Shown here: piece after piece, positions 8,098 to 16,023 of the stretch
Position numbering within the stretch: position 1 is the stretch's first letter
How the letters are laid out: each line of letters begins with the position of its first letter
Origin: Brasilonema sp. CT11
GTDB lineage: Bacteria; Cyanobacteriota; Cyanobacteriia; Cyanobacteriales; Nostocaceae
DNA: 37,087 nt
Assembly (NCBI RefSeq): GCF_017982655.1
Contig: NZ_JABXYX010000075.1
Span: 1 to 37,087, forward strand
Direction of reading: 5' to 3'
The notes under the pieces: generated by a model
The model's database searches: none
Seen by the model: the letters and a program-made list of their open reading frames with translations, nothing else
What the model was told of the DNA's origin: nothing
Made by a program: the position numbers and the translations under genes

Positions 8098-9366
8098 ATG
8101 AACCAAGAAGCAATTAGTACTACAAAGACCGAAAAATTAGAGTCAGCAAAAGCATTCAATATCAATCTTTTTGACCCTAAGTTTAACGCTAATCCTTATC
8201 CAACTTACCATCGCCTCCGAGAGTCAGATCCGGTACATAGATACTTTGTTGGAGGTGATTGGATCGTTACCCGCTATGCCGATGTCAAAGCAGTTTTAAA
8301 AAGTGGTCGTGTTCGGACTGATGATAGACCAAAATCAATACAAGAAAGAAACAAATATCTCAAAGACAAGCAAAAGAATCTAAATACTCTTGCTTATACC
8401 ACCAGCCGATTTTTATTTTATATGAACCCGCCAGATCATACTAAATTACGTGCATTGGTAGGTAAAGCCTTTTCTCCTGTAGTTGTTGAGCGTATGCGTC
8501 CTCAGATTCAGGAAATTGTGGATGAATTGCTTGACAAAGTTCGGCACAAGGGGAGTATGGACATTGTTGCCGATCTTGCCAGTCCACTTTCTGTTACTGT
8601 AATCAGTAAGCTGTTGGGAATACCAAAAGAAGCTCAACAGCAGCTTCATCAGTGGATTAATGTTTTGTCTCGTATTTTAGATCCACTGGTGTCACTACAA
8701 GAATATGAAGCGATGAATAAAGCTACAGAAGACATTCAGGAATATTTACGTACTCTAATTGCCGAACGAGAAAAAAATCCACAAGCAGACTTGATTAGTA
8801 ATTTGATTGCAGCTAAAGAGCAAAATGATAGGTTAAGTCAAAAAGAAATATTAGCAGTTTGCACATTGTTATTCGCGGCTGGTGAAGAAACTACAGGTAA
8901 TACAATCGGCAATGGAATGCTGGCATTGCTACAACACCCTCACCAAATAGAACAACTCAAAACAGAACCAACAAAAATCCAAAGTGCTGTAGAAGAAATA
9001 ATTCGCTACGATAGTGCAATTCAAATGTTAACCCGTATTGCTACCGATAATTTAGAAATAGGCAACCGAACAATAAAAGCAGGCGAAAAGATAGTTCTTT
9101 GCTTAGGAGCTGCGAATCGAGATCCAGCGCAATTCCCAGAACCCGACGAGTTAAATATTAATCGAGAACAGAATCAACACATTGCTTTTTCTGATAGTAT
9201 TCATTATTGTTTAGGAGCAGCATTAGCACGCGTGGAAGCGCAAAATGCTATTAATACACTAATTCAACAATTCCCTGATATAAAGTTAGCTTCAAACAAG
9301 CTTGAGTGGAAAAAGAGTATAGTCATACGTGGCTTGAAAGCTCTCCCTGTAAGTTTTACTTGCTAA
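8098..9366 (+). CDS. Cytochrome P450
   Basis: The 422-residue soluble bacterial-type P450 probably hydroxylates the FAAL/PKS product. Seen are the N-terminal FDPKFNANPYPTYHRLRESDP, the I-helix oxygen-binding AAGEETT, the K-helix ExxR as EEIIR, and the haem motif FSDSIHYCLGA with thiolate Cys371. In the haem motif (FxxGxHxCxG) the usual glycine is Ser367, a tolerated but less common state. ATG 8098 is preferred over TTG 8089. It follows the FAAL-ACP by 30 bp on the same strand, so it is probably co-transcribed. The substrate cannot be read from sequence. Confidence 0.92.
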   Translation: MNQEAISTTKTEKLESAKAFNINLFDPKFNANPYPTYHRLRESDPVHRYFVGGDWIVTRYADVKAVLKSGRVRTDDRPKSIQERNKYLKDKQKNLNTLAYTTSRFLFYMNPPDHTKLRALVGKAFSPVVVERMRPQIQEIVDELLDKVRHKGSMDIVADLASPLSVTVISKLLGIPKEAQQQLHQWINVLSRILDPLVSLQEYEAMNKATEDIQEYLRTLIAEREKNPQADLISNLIAAKEQNDRLSQKEILAVCTLLFAAGEETTGNTIGNGMLALLQHPHQIEQLKTEPTKIQSAVEEIIRYDSAIQMLTRIATDNLEIGNRTIKAGEKIVLCLGAANRDPAQFPEPDELNINREQNQHIAFSDSIHYCLGAALARVEAQNAINTLIQQFPDIKLASNKLEWKKSIVIRGLKALPVSFTC

Positions 9367-9408
9367 GTAATTTCTGTTAAATTTGATTATTGACAGGAGA
9401 TGTGTCAA

Positions 9409-9802
9409 ATGGAGCCAATTGCTCATACAAATAAGACTCAAAAATCAGAGATTGCAAAAGCTCTAAAATTTAATCCTTTTTTGTCCAGAAACAACAAAAT
9501 TAATAGAATCTATTCCTAGAATGACCACGGCGACCTTTTCTTGCCTTGCACCTGGAACTCACATTGCTCCTCATAAGGGATATATAAACACTGTACTCCG
9601 TTGTTATTTGGGTTTAATTGTGCCTGATGACTGTGAGATACGAGTGGAGCATGAAACGAAAACCTGGGAAGAAGGCAAGTGCTTAGTTTTTGATGATACG
9701 TTTGAGCATGAAGTTTGGAATCGCAGCAATACCTCCAGAATAATTTTATTGATCGACTTCAAAAAGTCTAACTTTTTCAAGAATCCAGTCAACCAAGGAT
9801 GA
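9409..9802 (+). pseudogene. Broken aspartyl/asparaginyl beta-hydroxylase (AspH) fragment with a P450-like N-terminus
   Basis: From 9467 the frame of ATG 9521 reads CPETTKLIESIP then MTTATFSCLAPGTHIAPHKG and WEEGKCLVFDDTFEHEVWN, the C-terminal half of the AspH family (Fe(II)/2-oxoglutarate hydroxylases). The first iron ligand, His in the family's LRxHLGL, is Tyr here (LRCYLGL, codon 9605-9607); the second (FEHEVW) remains. Upstream, ATG 9409 opens another frame (MEPIAHTNKTQKSEIAKAL..FNPF) that stops at 9517. It resembles the start of the P450 just upstream. The frames meet at six T (9477-9482), and removing one T would join them. This looks like a deletion product or frameshift. The 93-residue frame from 9521 might be translated but should be inactive. 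Confidence 0.7.
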
Positions 9803-10234
9803 TAATTGCTGTATGCTGACATTGCCATTAATAGACCTGAATATTTGTACAAGAGAAGATAAAAAAATACTCCTTAAAGTAGTTCAAAGAAACTATCTTT
9901 TTCTTTCGTCCGCAATAATTATTGCTGTAGTTTATGGAAGGTTCACATGATAATTGTTCCTGTAGGTAGAAGTTCTATAACTAAGCACTAAATTATATTA
10001 GTGATAACCAAGGTGAAAAGTATACGCTGATTCACGCGGTAGCATGATAGCCCCGAAGTTAATTTATCAAGAAATTAAATTAATTGCATAGATTCACGTT
10101 ATTTATATCGGGGTGGAAATGCGACACGATAAATAAAATAATCGTCACGTAAAGTTTTTGTTAAAATGTATTAAGTTACGTAAAATCAGAGTAAGATACT
10201 AATAGAAATAAAAAAAAGATAGGGGGTGATTTAA
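9803..10234. other. Intergenic stretch containing the probable left end of the IS element
   Basis: No gene is seen. The direct repeat GATTCACG occurs near 10030 and 10090, and CCCCGA near 10052 can pair with TCGGGG near 10112. An AT-rich hairpin TTAATTT...AAATTAA lies between. This is compatible with the subterminal hairpin structure of an IS200/IS605-type left end. No tnpA is present. Confidence 0.4.
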
Positions 10235-11155
10235 TTGGCTCGGAGTACAACATTGTCGTTCATAACAGAAGTGCAGTTAACTGTAGACAGCAAGCAGGAA
10301 GCAGAGTTTTTGTCTCGTTTCCAAGTAGCAAGGCAACTATACAATGCGTGCCTTAATGAAGCGACGAAGCGACTTGATTTAGTCCGTAACTCCGAACTAT
10401 ACCAGACGGGTAGACACTTGCCTATAACCAAGAAAAAAGAGCCTAGATCGGCATTCAAAAAAGCTGCAAATAACAAACGTGAAATAGAACGACGTAAAGT
10501 TGCTTATGCCAAGACTCAGAATCGTCGTGTTGTTAATAAGATTTTGAGGCATGGCAAACATATCAAAACTGAGAACGTCTTAGTCAAAGGATGGCAGAAA
10601 CGTTATGGTAGTGCTATTTCTGCTAAATCCCCAGGTTTTGTACAATCCGTACTGCTCCGTAAAGCTGAGAACGCTGGCGGTACAGTTATCAAGTTTTCTA
10701 CTCAAACAACGGCACTGAGCCAAACTCATTTCGACGGGACGCGCATCAAAAAATCCTTGTCTCAACGAGTTCACCGGGATGTAACGGGTATTGCTGATCA
10801 TCATCGGGATTTGTTCAGTGCATTTTTGAGTAGGTCAGTTAATCAGAACAAGCTGGTATTGCAAGATGCTCAAAACAAGTATCTGGGGTTGGAACCAATC
10901 CTGTTGGAGGCATACCAGCGTTATTTAAAGCTTCGGCTAGCCCCTTCGGGGCTAGCCGAAGGATTAACCCGCGAGCAAGTAAGCACGTCTGAAAGCAGGC
11001 AGTCTGATTATCCCTCAGAGTGGGTTTCCAACAAGCTACTAACCACTGACCAGATAGCCAATAAGGTGAGTCCACCGCTCTTGGTAGGGGAGCCAGTGCG
11101 TTGCGGAGGACAGTGCCGTGGGCGGGTTTCCCGACTTGAGGCACCTGTCCGTTGA
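10235..11155 (+). pseudogene. TnpB (IS200/IS605 OrfB)-like protein, internally deleted
   Basis: Translation begins at TTG 10235 after AGGGGGTGA. Residues 1-76 (RQLYNACLNEATKRLD) match the TnpB N-terminus. At about residue 78 the sequence jumps to the C-terminal part (KREIERRKVAYAKTQNRRVV, then HIKTENVLVKGWQKRYG with the RuvC-II glutamate). As remembered, full-length cyanobacterial relatives carry some 200 residues more between these points, including the RuvC-I aspartate, which is missing here. The Zn-finger cysteines are also absent from the C-terminal region. The last 60 codons run through a palindromic repeat (10931-10961). The frame stays open across the junction, so this is an in-frame internal deletion. 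Nuclease activity is unlikely. Confidence 0.72.
10931..10961. repeat. Perfect 14-bp-stem hairpin inside the TnpB frame
   Basis: CTTCGGCTAGCCCC, loop TTC, then the exact reverse complement. It is a HIP-like dispersed cyanobacterial palindrome inserted in frame near the C-terminus of the TnpB-like frame. Confidence 0.75.
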
Positions 11156-11390
11156 GCCAGTGCTGCAGGAGGGTTTCCCGACCTAGGCATCTGGCGTTGG
11201 GGTTCCCCCCGTTGTAGCACCTGGCGTCTTGCCTCGTGCCGGCTCTGGCGTTCCCGAAGGGGCGAAAAGTCAGACTAGCGCTGAGCACTGAGCGGAGTCG
11301 AAGTGTCGAAGCGTGGTGATGTGGCGTGAATCCCCTAGCATGACGGCAGGGGAGGGTTCAAAAATTCAAACAACAAAAGGAAAAGTAACA
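11156..11390. other. IS right-end-like region before the peptide gene
   Basis: No gene is seen. GC-rich repeat matter (GGAGGGTTTCCCGACC units) ends in GTGAATCCCCT...AGGGGAGG (11326-11355). This hairpin resembles the GAATCCCC...GGGG(A) structure at the right end of IS200/605-type elements, where the guide-RNA scaffold of TnpB is encoded. A second such hairpin lies at 11971-12020. Confidence 0.35.
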
Positions 11391-11639
11391 ATGGAAAGCA
11401 CAAAGAAGTTTGATTGTTGGGAAGAGTTATCAGACGAAGAATTAGCGTCTATCTCTGGTGGTGTTGATTTGAGCGCTTCGAGTATATTAGGTGTTGCGAC
11501 TGTTAACGCAGACAAACACGGTTTGTCCACTTTGACGGATGGAGTCGCGGGAGGTACGAAGGTGGGTGTAACTAAAGATGGTATATCATACAGCGGTTAC
11601 GACGGTATTGGCCTCACAAAAATAAACGCTAAGGTTTAG
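11391..11639 (+). CDS. Double-glycine leader peptide (bacteriocin-type secreted peptide precursor)
   Basis: The 82-residue precursor has leader 1-24 with CWEELSDEELASISGG, the LSxxELxxIxGG motif cut by C39-peptidase ABC exporters. The predicted mature peptide is 58 residues, rich in Gly/Thr/Val/Asp, starting VDLSASSILG and ending INAKV. It has no Cys, so lanthionine or disulfide linkages are not possible; the only Cys is in the leader. ATG 11391 follows AAAAGGAAAAGT, a usable ribosome site. An earlier in-frame start at 11313 would add repeat-derived residues and is rejected. No exporter or modifying enzyme lies in the window, so it is an orphan precursor. It sits between IS right-end-like hairpins. 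Activity is unknown. Confidence 0.75.
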   Translation: MESTKKFDCWEELSDEELASISGGVDLSASSILGVATVNADKHGLSTLTDGVAGGTKVGVTKDGISYSGYDGIGLTKINAKV

Positions 11640-11655
11640 AAAGTCTGTGCAAGCT

Positions 11656-11678
11656 GCAAAGCGCTTATAGCGCTTTGC
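11656..11678 (+). terminator. Hairpin after the peptide gene
   Basis: GCAAAGCGC, loop TTATA, GCGCTTTGC, 17 bp past the stop. It lacks a good T-run, so it may be a terminator or an RNA 3'-end stabiliser. Confidence 0.5.
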
Positions 11679-12033
11679 AAAAGTTCACCTATTTCCGCGA
11701 GAAGGCTCCCGCCATAATCTTGATTTGGCGGTGAGGACGCCAGATGCCTCTGTCGGGAAAACGCCACATCCTAACTCCTGCGGAGACGCTGCGCGAACAA
11801 GTCGGCAGTGGCTCCCCAACGGAGTGGCTCCCCTCATCAAGCACTGGCTCATGAATCGCGGGTTAAAACCACCACGTTCTACGACCGATTATTGCGGGGG
11901 AGTAGAACAGTGGTGGTTTTAGCTATATCTGTACTCTAATTACGTCGAGCAAGCCCAATCAGTGATATTTGGAATCCCCCGGTGTAACGGTACTCCGTGA
12001 GCGCGGTGGGAGGATGTCAATGGAAATTCTTTG
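11679..12033. other. Repeat-rich spacer with a second IS right-end-like hairpin
   Basis: No gene is accepted here (the frame 11725-11922 is repeat-derived). Inverted arms 11865-11882 and 11902-11920 (AAAACCACCACGTTCTAC against its near reverse complement) could end transcription. GGAATCCCCC...GGTGGGAGGATGTCAA (11971-12020) looks like an IS200/605 right end. GGAGG at 12009 precedes a six-codon frame (ATG 12014 to TGA). Confidence 0.4.
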
Positions 12034-12264
12034 ATGACTTTTGAACAACTACAAATAGGCGACTACTTTCGGATACCTGGTATCAGTTCAGGATCTGTGT
12101 ATAGAAAATCAAGTGATTCACATTGCAGTCTGAACACTCTCTTACAGCCAATACGATCTCAAACAACAGTAATACCGCTGACTCCTGCAGAAATAACTCA
12201 GCATTTTGCGACAAAGCAAGAGTTCCTTAACAGCCTCAGGAGTTCCATGAACAAATGTGTTTGA
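12034..12264 (+). CDS. Small conserved-looking cyanobacterial protein of unknown function
   Basis: This 76-residue protein begins MTFEQLQIGDYFRIPG and continues through KSSDSHCSLNTLLQPIR and VIPLTPAEITQHFATKQEF. There is no signal peptide or membrane segment. The globular composition and non-repetitive codons suggest a real gene, and the opening FEQLQIGDxFR recurs, as far as I recall, in small unnamed cyanobacterial proteins. The ATG at 12034 is preferred over the TTG at 12031. Function is not known. Confidence 0.6.
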   Translation: MTFEQLQIGDYFRIPGISSGSVYRKSSDSHCSLNTLLQPIRSQTTVIPLTPAEITQHFATKQEFLNSLRSSMNKCV

Positions 12265-12357
12265 TGTGAATGAAAAAAGCTTTGAACCCCTTCCCTGGTT
12301 GTTGTCTAGAAGGGGACAAATTATAGAAGTAAAAAAAGAATTGCTTGGTTATTGATT

Positions 12358-13095
12358 TTACTTTTTACTAACTAAAACTCCTTGTTCCTGTTGTATAGGC
12401 AAGACATCTAAAATATCAGTTTGAGAACAATATTTCAGGTCTTCATCACAGTTCAGGCGCAACAGACGTTTACCGTGACTTGCAAGATGAAGAAGTTCCA
12501 ACAAATTGTCTTGCCATTGAGAGTAAAGAGCGATCGCGCTAATCACTTCATCGTTACCCGCCAGTTCATCTTGTGACAATTTGCTCTGCTGTACAACACT
12601 GTGAGCGATAGCACCTGCACAAGCGGTATCTTCTAGAGAAAAACTGCCTTCCCAACCTGAACCGACTATCCAAACTGTTTCTGGTTGCTTTTCCAACAGA
12701 TATTGCACCACTGCTGCACGGTTGACAAAAGCAGCTGCAAGTACTGCTTTTGCATCCTGTATTCTTTGTAAAGCACGGGTGCCATTAGTGGTACTGATGA
12801 ACAAGCGCCGTCCTTGTACAAGTTCTGGGGTACAATCGAGAGGAGAATTACCCAAATCAAAGCCAGGAACTTTTGACCCGCCACGTTCTCCTGCTCGTAG
12901 GCGTTTTTCACCGGACCATTTTTCGCTAACTGCTAAAAGTTGATCCAAATCACTGAACACTTGGACAGCTTCACCTCCAGCTGCCAAAACAGTCGCCATT
13001 GTTGTCGTAGCTCGCAGTACATCGACTGCGATCGCGCATTCTGGCACTTGATCTGTTGGAGTTAATTCCGGAGTGTGGTAAACGAATAGCTTCAC
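12358..13095 (-). CDS. comB: 2-phosphosulfolactate phosphatase family protein (ComB-like)
   Basis: The 245-residue protein matches the ComB family of Mg2+-dependent acid phosphatases known from coenzyme M synthesis: [22 protein letters not shown] near the start, [20 protein letters not shown] in the middle, and STTNGTRAL around residues 100-106. [22 protein letters not shown] follows. Cyanobacteria do not make coenzyme M as far as known, so the true substrate here is uncertain and the symbol denotes family only. It stands alone on the minus strand and ends 94 bp from the small + strand gene. HIP1 sites occur within it. Confidence 0.88.
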   Translation of the reverse strand: MKLFVYHTPELTPTDQVPECAIAVDVLRATTTMATVLAAGGEAVQVFSDLDQLLAVSEKWSGEKRLRAGERGGSKVPGFDLGNSPLDCTPELVQGRRLFISTTNGTRALQRIQDAKAVLAAAFVNRAAVVQYLLEKQPETVWIVGSGWEGSFSLEDTACAGAIAHSVVQQSKLSQDELAGNDEVISAIALYSQWQDNLLELLHLASHGKRLLRLNCDEDLKYCSQTDILDVLPIQQEQGVLVSKK

Positions 13096-13415
13096 GCCTT
13101 AAGTACACCTGATTGAATACTACTGCCGAAAATAATATTTCTCCGTAACAAGCGTCAACCACCGTAGTGATAGTTTATGCAAGAATCAGAGTAATGAAGT
13201 TGATTCTCACCACAATAGCTTAATCTGTTGGCAAATCAGCGGTAATCTGAAATAAAGAACAAATCTATAAAAACTGTGTTTGGCGTTCAAATTGCCCTCT
13301 ATTAGCAAACTGAGGCTATTCCTGCTGATATGGTGACTAGTAGTAGTTAGTGGTGCTTTTAATAACAACTAACTATTGACAAACTCCAATCCAAAACCCC
13401 AAATCCCAAATCGAT
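13096..13415. other. Intergenic region between comB-like and blaI-like genes
   Basis: The two genes diverge, so both promoters should lie here. The stretch is AT-rich. CCAAAACCCCAAATCCCAAATCG just before the BlaI start is a common degenerate filler in such genomes. I see no clear operator palindrome. Confidence 0.4.
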
Positions 13416-13835
13416 ATGGCACCTTTACCCAATTATCGCCCGAAACAACTGTCTGTTGGTCCGTTAGAATCAGAGATTTTGAATATCATCTGGGAACTCG
13501 GTTCAGCTACAGTTAAAGATGTGCACGACCGAATTCTAACTGACCCCAACCGAGAACTCGCTTATACATCTGTGACTACCGTACTGCGTCGCCTCACCGA
13601 TAAAGGGTGGCTAGCCTGTATTAAAAAAGCACGAGCATACTATTGGCAGCCATTGGTGACAAAGCAGCAAGCAGACGTTATTAGAGCGCACGAACAGTTA
13701 CAGCGATTTTTGGCGGTGGGAAACCCCGATGTTATTGCTGCTTTTGCAGATAGTTTGGATGAAACTGCTTCTGAGCAAATACAGGCGATCGCCAAACGCA
13801 TTCAAGCCGCACGCCAAGCCAGGGAGGAACAATAA
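13416..13835 (+). CDS. BlaI/MecI/CopY-family transcriptional repressor
   Basis: The 139-residue winged-helix protein carries LGPLESEILNIIWELGSATVKDVHDRI-type sequence followed by SVTTVLRRLTDKGWL, the DNA-recognition part of the BlaI family. The C-terminal helix (about 85-135) should dimerise. In the family the repressor is cut when a membrane M56 metallopeptidase senses a signal. The next gene encodes such a peptidase and overlaps by one base (TAATG), so they form an operon. In cyanobacteria these pairs are common without beta-lactamase genes, and the regulated target is unknown. Confidence 0.9.
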   Translation: MAPLPNYRPKQLSVGPLESEILNIIWELGSATVKDVHDRILTDPNRELAYTSVTTVLRRLTDKGWLACIKKARAYYWQPLVTKQQADVIRAHEQLQRFLAVGNPDVIAAFADSLDETASEQIQAIAKRIQAARQAREEQ

Positions 13836-14674
13836 TGCATCTAATAATGATTGTGGCTGCAATAATCGTTGTTTATTGGATAAGATGCCAATGGACACAG
13901 CCCCAAGGAACTTGGAATCAACGATGGCAATATGCCCTATTTTTATTTTTCTTTCCGCCGTTGCTCATTTTCATGACGGCGATCGCCGTCATTTGCATGG
14001 GACCCCAAGGTAAAATGAGCGGCTTACAGACAGGTTGGTTTAGCTATGTCCTAGCATTTATTAGTCTTGCTTTTTGTGCAATTTTATGCATAAAACTAGC
14101 ATGGGGAGGATGGCAGTCTGTGAAATCTGCTCGCAACTGTTCCCTAGTTGATTTTGCAGGTAGACAAGTAAGAGTTCTAGATACAGGGGTACCGTTTGCC
14201 GGTCAAATTGGATTTTGGCAACCCGAACTCGTCCTCAGCGAAGGACTGCTGCACGTTCTTTCGCCAGAACAATTGGAAACCGTTTTAGCCCACGAACAAG
14301 GACATTACCATTACCGGGATACATTCTGGTTTTTCTGGCTGGGTTGGGTACGTTCCTGTACCGCGTGGTTACCAAACACAGAAGCTTTGTGGCAAGAGTT
14401 GTTAGCCTTGCGCGAACTACGCGCCGATGCACACGCTGCTTCACAGGTAGATCCGTTAGTGCTTGCAGAATCACTTTTGTTGGTGGTTAGCAGTCCGCCT
14501 ATATCCTCAGAAATTTGCTGTGCTGCATTAGGTTCTAGTCACGTAGATCGTTTAGAACAGAGGATAGAAGCCCTGTTAGCACAGCCAGAACCAGTTCCAG
14601 AAGTTCAATTACAATCTTGGAATAGTTACCTGCTGGCGTTTGTGCCTCTGCTTACTGTAATATTTCATACGTAG
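13835..14674 (+). CDS. M56 (BlaR1/MecR1-type) membrane metallopeptidase
   Basis: This 279-residue protein has hydrophobic segments near residues 2-16, 33-55, 68-90 and at the C-terminus (LLAFVPLLTVIF). Its zinc site is HEQGH (153-157) within LETVLAHEQGHYHYRD; ELRADAHA further on supplies the likely third ligand. There is no extracellular penicillin-binding domain, so it is a short sensor-less form. It probably cleaves or controls the BlaI-like repressor encoded just before it with a 1-bp overlap. A strong terminator follows at 14692. Confidence 0.88.
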   Translation: MHLIMIVAAIIVVYWIRCQWTQPQGTWNQRWQYALFLFFFPPLLIFMTAIAVICMGPQGKMSGLQTGWFSYVLAFISLAFCAILCIKLAWGGWQSVKSARNCSLVDFAGRQVRVLDTGVPFAGQIGFWQPELVLSEGLLHVLSPEQLETVLAHEQGHYHYRDTFWFFWLGWVRSCTAWLPNTEALWQELLALRELRADAHAASQVDPLVLAESLLLVVSSPPISSEICCAALGSSHVDRLEQRIEALLAQPEPVPEVQLQSWNSYLLAFVPLLTVIFHT

Positions 14675-14691
14675 TTCATTTTTTTGATCTC

Positions 14692-14731
14692 AAATAGAGT
14701 GCGTTTACAAAGTGCGCACTCTATTTTTTTT
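14692..14731 (+). terminator. Intrinsic terminator after the blaI-M56 operon
   Basis: The 12-bp stem AAATAGAGTGCG/CGCACTCTATTT has an 11-nt loop and runs into seven T. It lies 18 bp past the M56 stop. Confidence 0.85.
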
Positions 14732-14825
14732 GATTTTTCGTTTCAAGTGTCACCGCAGACTTGCCACATTAGTCCAGATATCACTACAGTGTCTAAGAAT
14801 AACGAATCATTAGACCAGAGAAATT

Positions 14826-15344
14826 ATGACACACTCCCTCTCTCCCTCTCCACTCCCCACCTCCTACAAACATATCCGCGATTTAGACCAACTCATCGCC
14901 CTTGTCGCCTCCCACCGCATTGCAGGACGTAAAATAATTTTCACGAATGGTTGTTTTGATATACTCCACGCCGGACATGTCTCTTATCTCCAACGCGCCA
15001 AGGCATTAGGCGACATTCTGATTATTGGGGTTAATTCCGACGACAGCATCCGCCGTCTCAAAGGATCAACTCGTCCTATAAACCCGTTAGAAGATAGGAT
15101 GCAGGTTCTGGCTGCACTAGGTTGTGTTGACTATCTCATTCCTTTTGAGGAAGATAGCCCCAGTTACCTTATTAGCAAGCTGCGCCCCAATATCTACGTC
15201 AAAGGCGGCGACTACACGAAAGAAACTCTGCCAGAAACACCCGTGGTAGAAGAATACGGTGGAGCCATAGAATTTTTGCCCTTTTTAGAAAATCGTTCCA
15301 CAAGTAAAATAATTGAGCAGATTTCCCAAGGTAAAAATCATTGA
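14826..15344 (+). CDS. rfaE2: D-glycero-beta-D-manno-heptose 1-phosphate adenylyltransferase (RfaE2/HldE C-terminal type)
   Basis: The 172-residue cytidylyltransferase-fold enzyme makes ADP-heptose from heptose 1-phosphate and ATP for surface polysaccharide. Seen are IFTNGCFDILHAGHVSYL with the HxGH nucleotide site, NSDDSIRRLKG, RPINPLEDR, and YVKGGDYTKETLPE. The kinase half (RfaE1) is not fused and is not in the window. The first 15 residues (Ser/Pro-rich) are probably loose; a start further in cannot be excluded. Its TGA overlaps the ATG of the GNAT remnant that follows. Confidence 0.92.
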   Translation: MTHSLSPSPLPTSYKHIRDLDQLIALVASHRIAGRKIIFTNGCFDILHAGHVSYLQRAKALGDILIIGVNSDDSIRRLKGSTRPINPLEDRMQVLAALGCVDYLIPFEEDSPSYLISKLRPNIYVKGGDYTKETLPETPVVEEYGGAIEFLPFLENRSTSKIIEQISQGKNH

Positions 15345-15566
15345 TGAGAACCGAAGCTGTAAAATGCTTACTCAACCATCTGTTTGGTGAGCGCAACCTG
15401 CATCGCGTGCAGGTACACTGATTCTGCCAACATCGCGTCTGTGAAGCTAATGCAGCGGATCGGTATGCGGTGTGAAGGACATTTTGTTAAGAGTTTGTGG
15501 TTCAAAGACTCTTGGGTAGATGAACTTTGGTTCGCCATTTTACGCGAGGAATGGAAAGTCACTTAA
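15344..15566 (+). pseudogene. GNAT (RimJ/RimL-type) acetyltransferase fragment, frameshifted
   Basis: The frame from ATG 15344 reads RTEAVKCLLNHLFGERNLHRVQVH and then stops at 15419-15421. The other frame resumes TDSANIASVKLMQRIGM and continues RCEGHFVKSLWFKDSWVDELWFAI to 15566. Together they are the C-terminal half of a RimJ/RimL-like N-acetyltransferase with a small frameshift near 15415-15420. The N-terminal half is missing because the fragment abuts the heptose adenylyltransferase stop. It is probably a dead gene. Confidence 0.75.
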
Positions 15567-16023
15567 CTCAAAAAGTATGTGAAAAGTTTGTTCGATAGGG
15601 TTTTGTTCTGACTCCAAAAATCTCTATAATTTTGATAAAATTTTGAGTACTTGTTCAAAGTAAAATATTTTTGATAGCACTATGGTCTTTTCTCAAAAAT
15701 GGTTTATGTGGAGTCATAGTTTCGTCTGACAAAGCGTTCGTAAAAGGTTTTCAGTTTTTACTGAGGTTAAATAAACTCTTTTTTAACTGACACATTTCAG
15801 GTTTTTTTAATTTTTAAAAAACAGCCTAATGCAAGTGTTTTAAGTAGTTTTAGTTCTCAACTGGCTGAGCGTGAAAAAGAAAAAAAAGAGTGAATATCCC
15901 AATAGCCATCAGTTAATTAAATTACCTTGAAAAGATATTAGAGCACTAGTTCCTTATGACCACATCAGATATAAAATCAGGGAGAAGTACTTACTTTAAT
16001 GTTAAGAGGAGTGACTAGTTAAG
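15567..16023. other. AT-rich intergenic region
   Basis: There is no gene or clear RNA. TTTTT/AAAAA tracts are frequent. It should hold the promoter of the secreted repeat protein at 16024; GAGGAG at 16008 lies rather far from the ATG for a ribosome site. Confidence 0.4.

Noticed and set aside
10839-11288. 149-codon minus-strand frame across the IS end
   Set aside because: It is made of the repeat and right-end region read backwards; it overlaps the TnpB-like frame.
11725-11922. 65-codon frame after the peptide gene
   Set aside because: It is repeat-derived sequence ending in an inverted-repeat terminator, with no protein-like composition.
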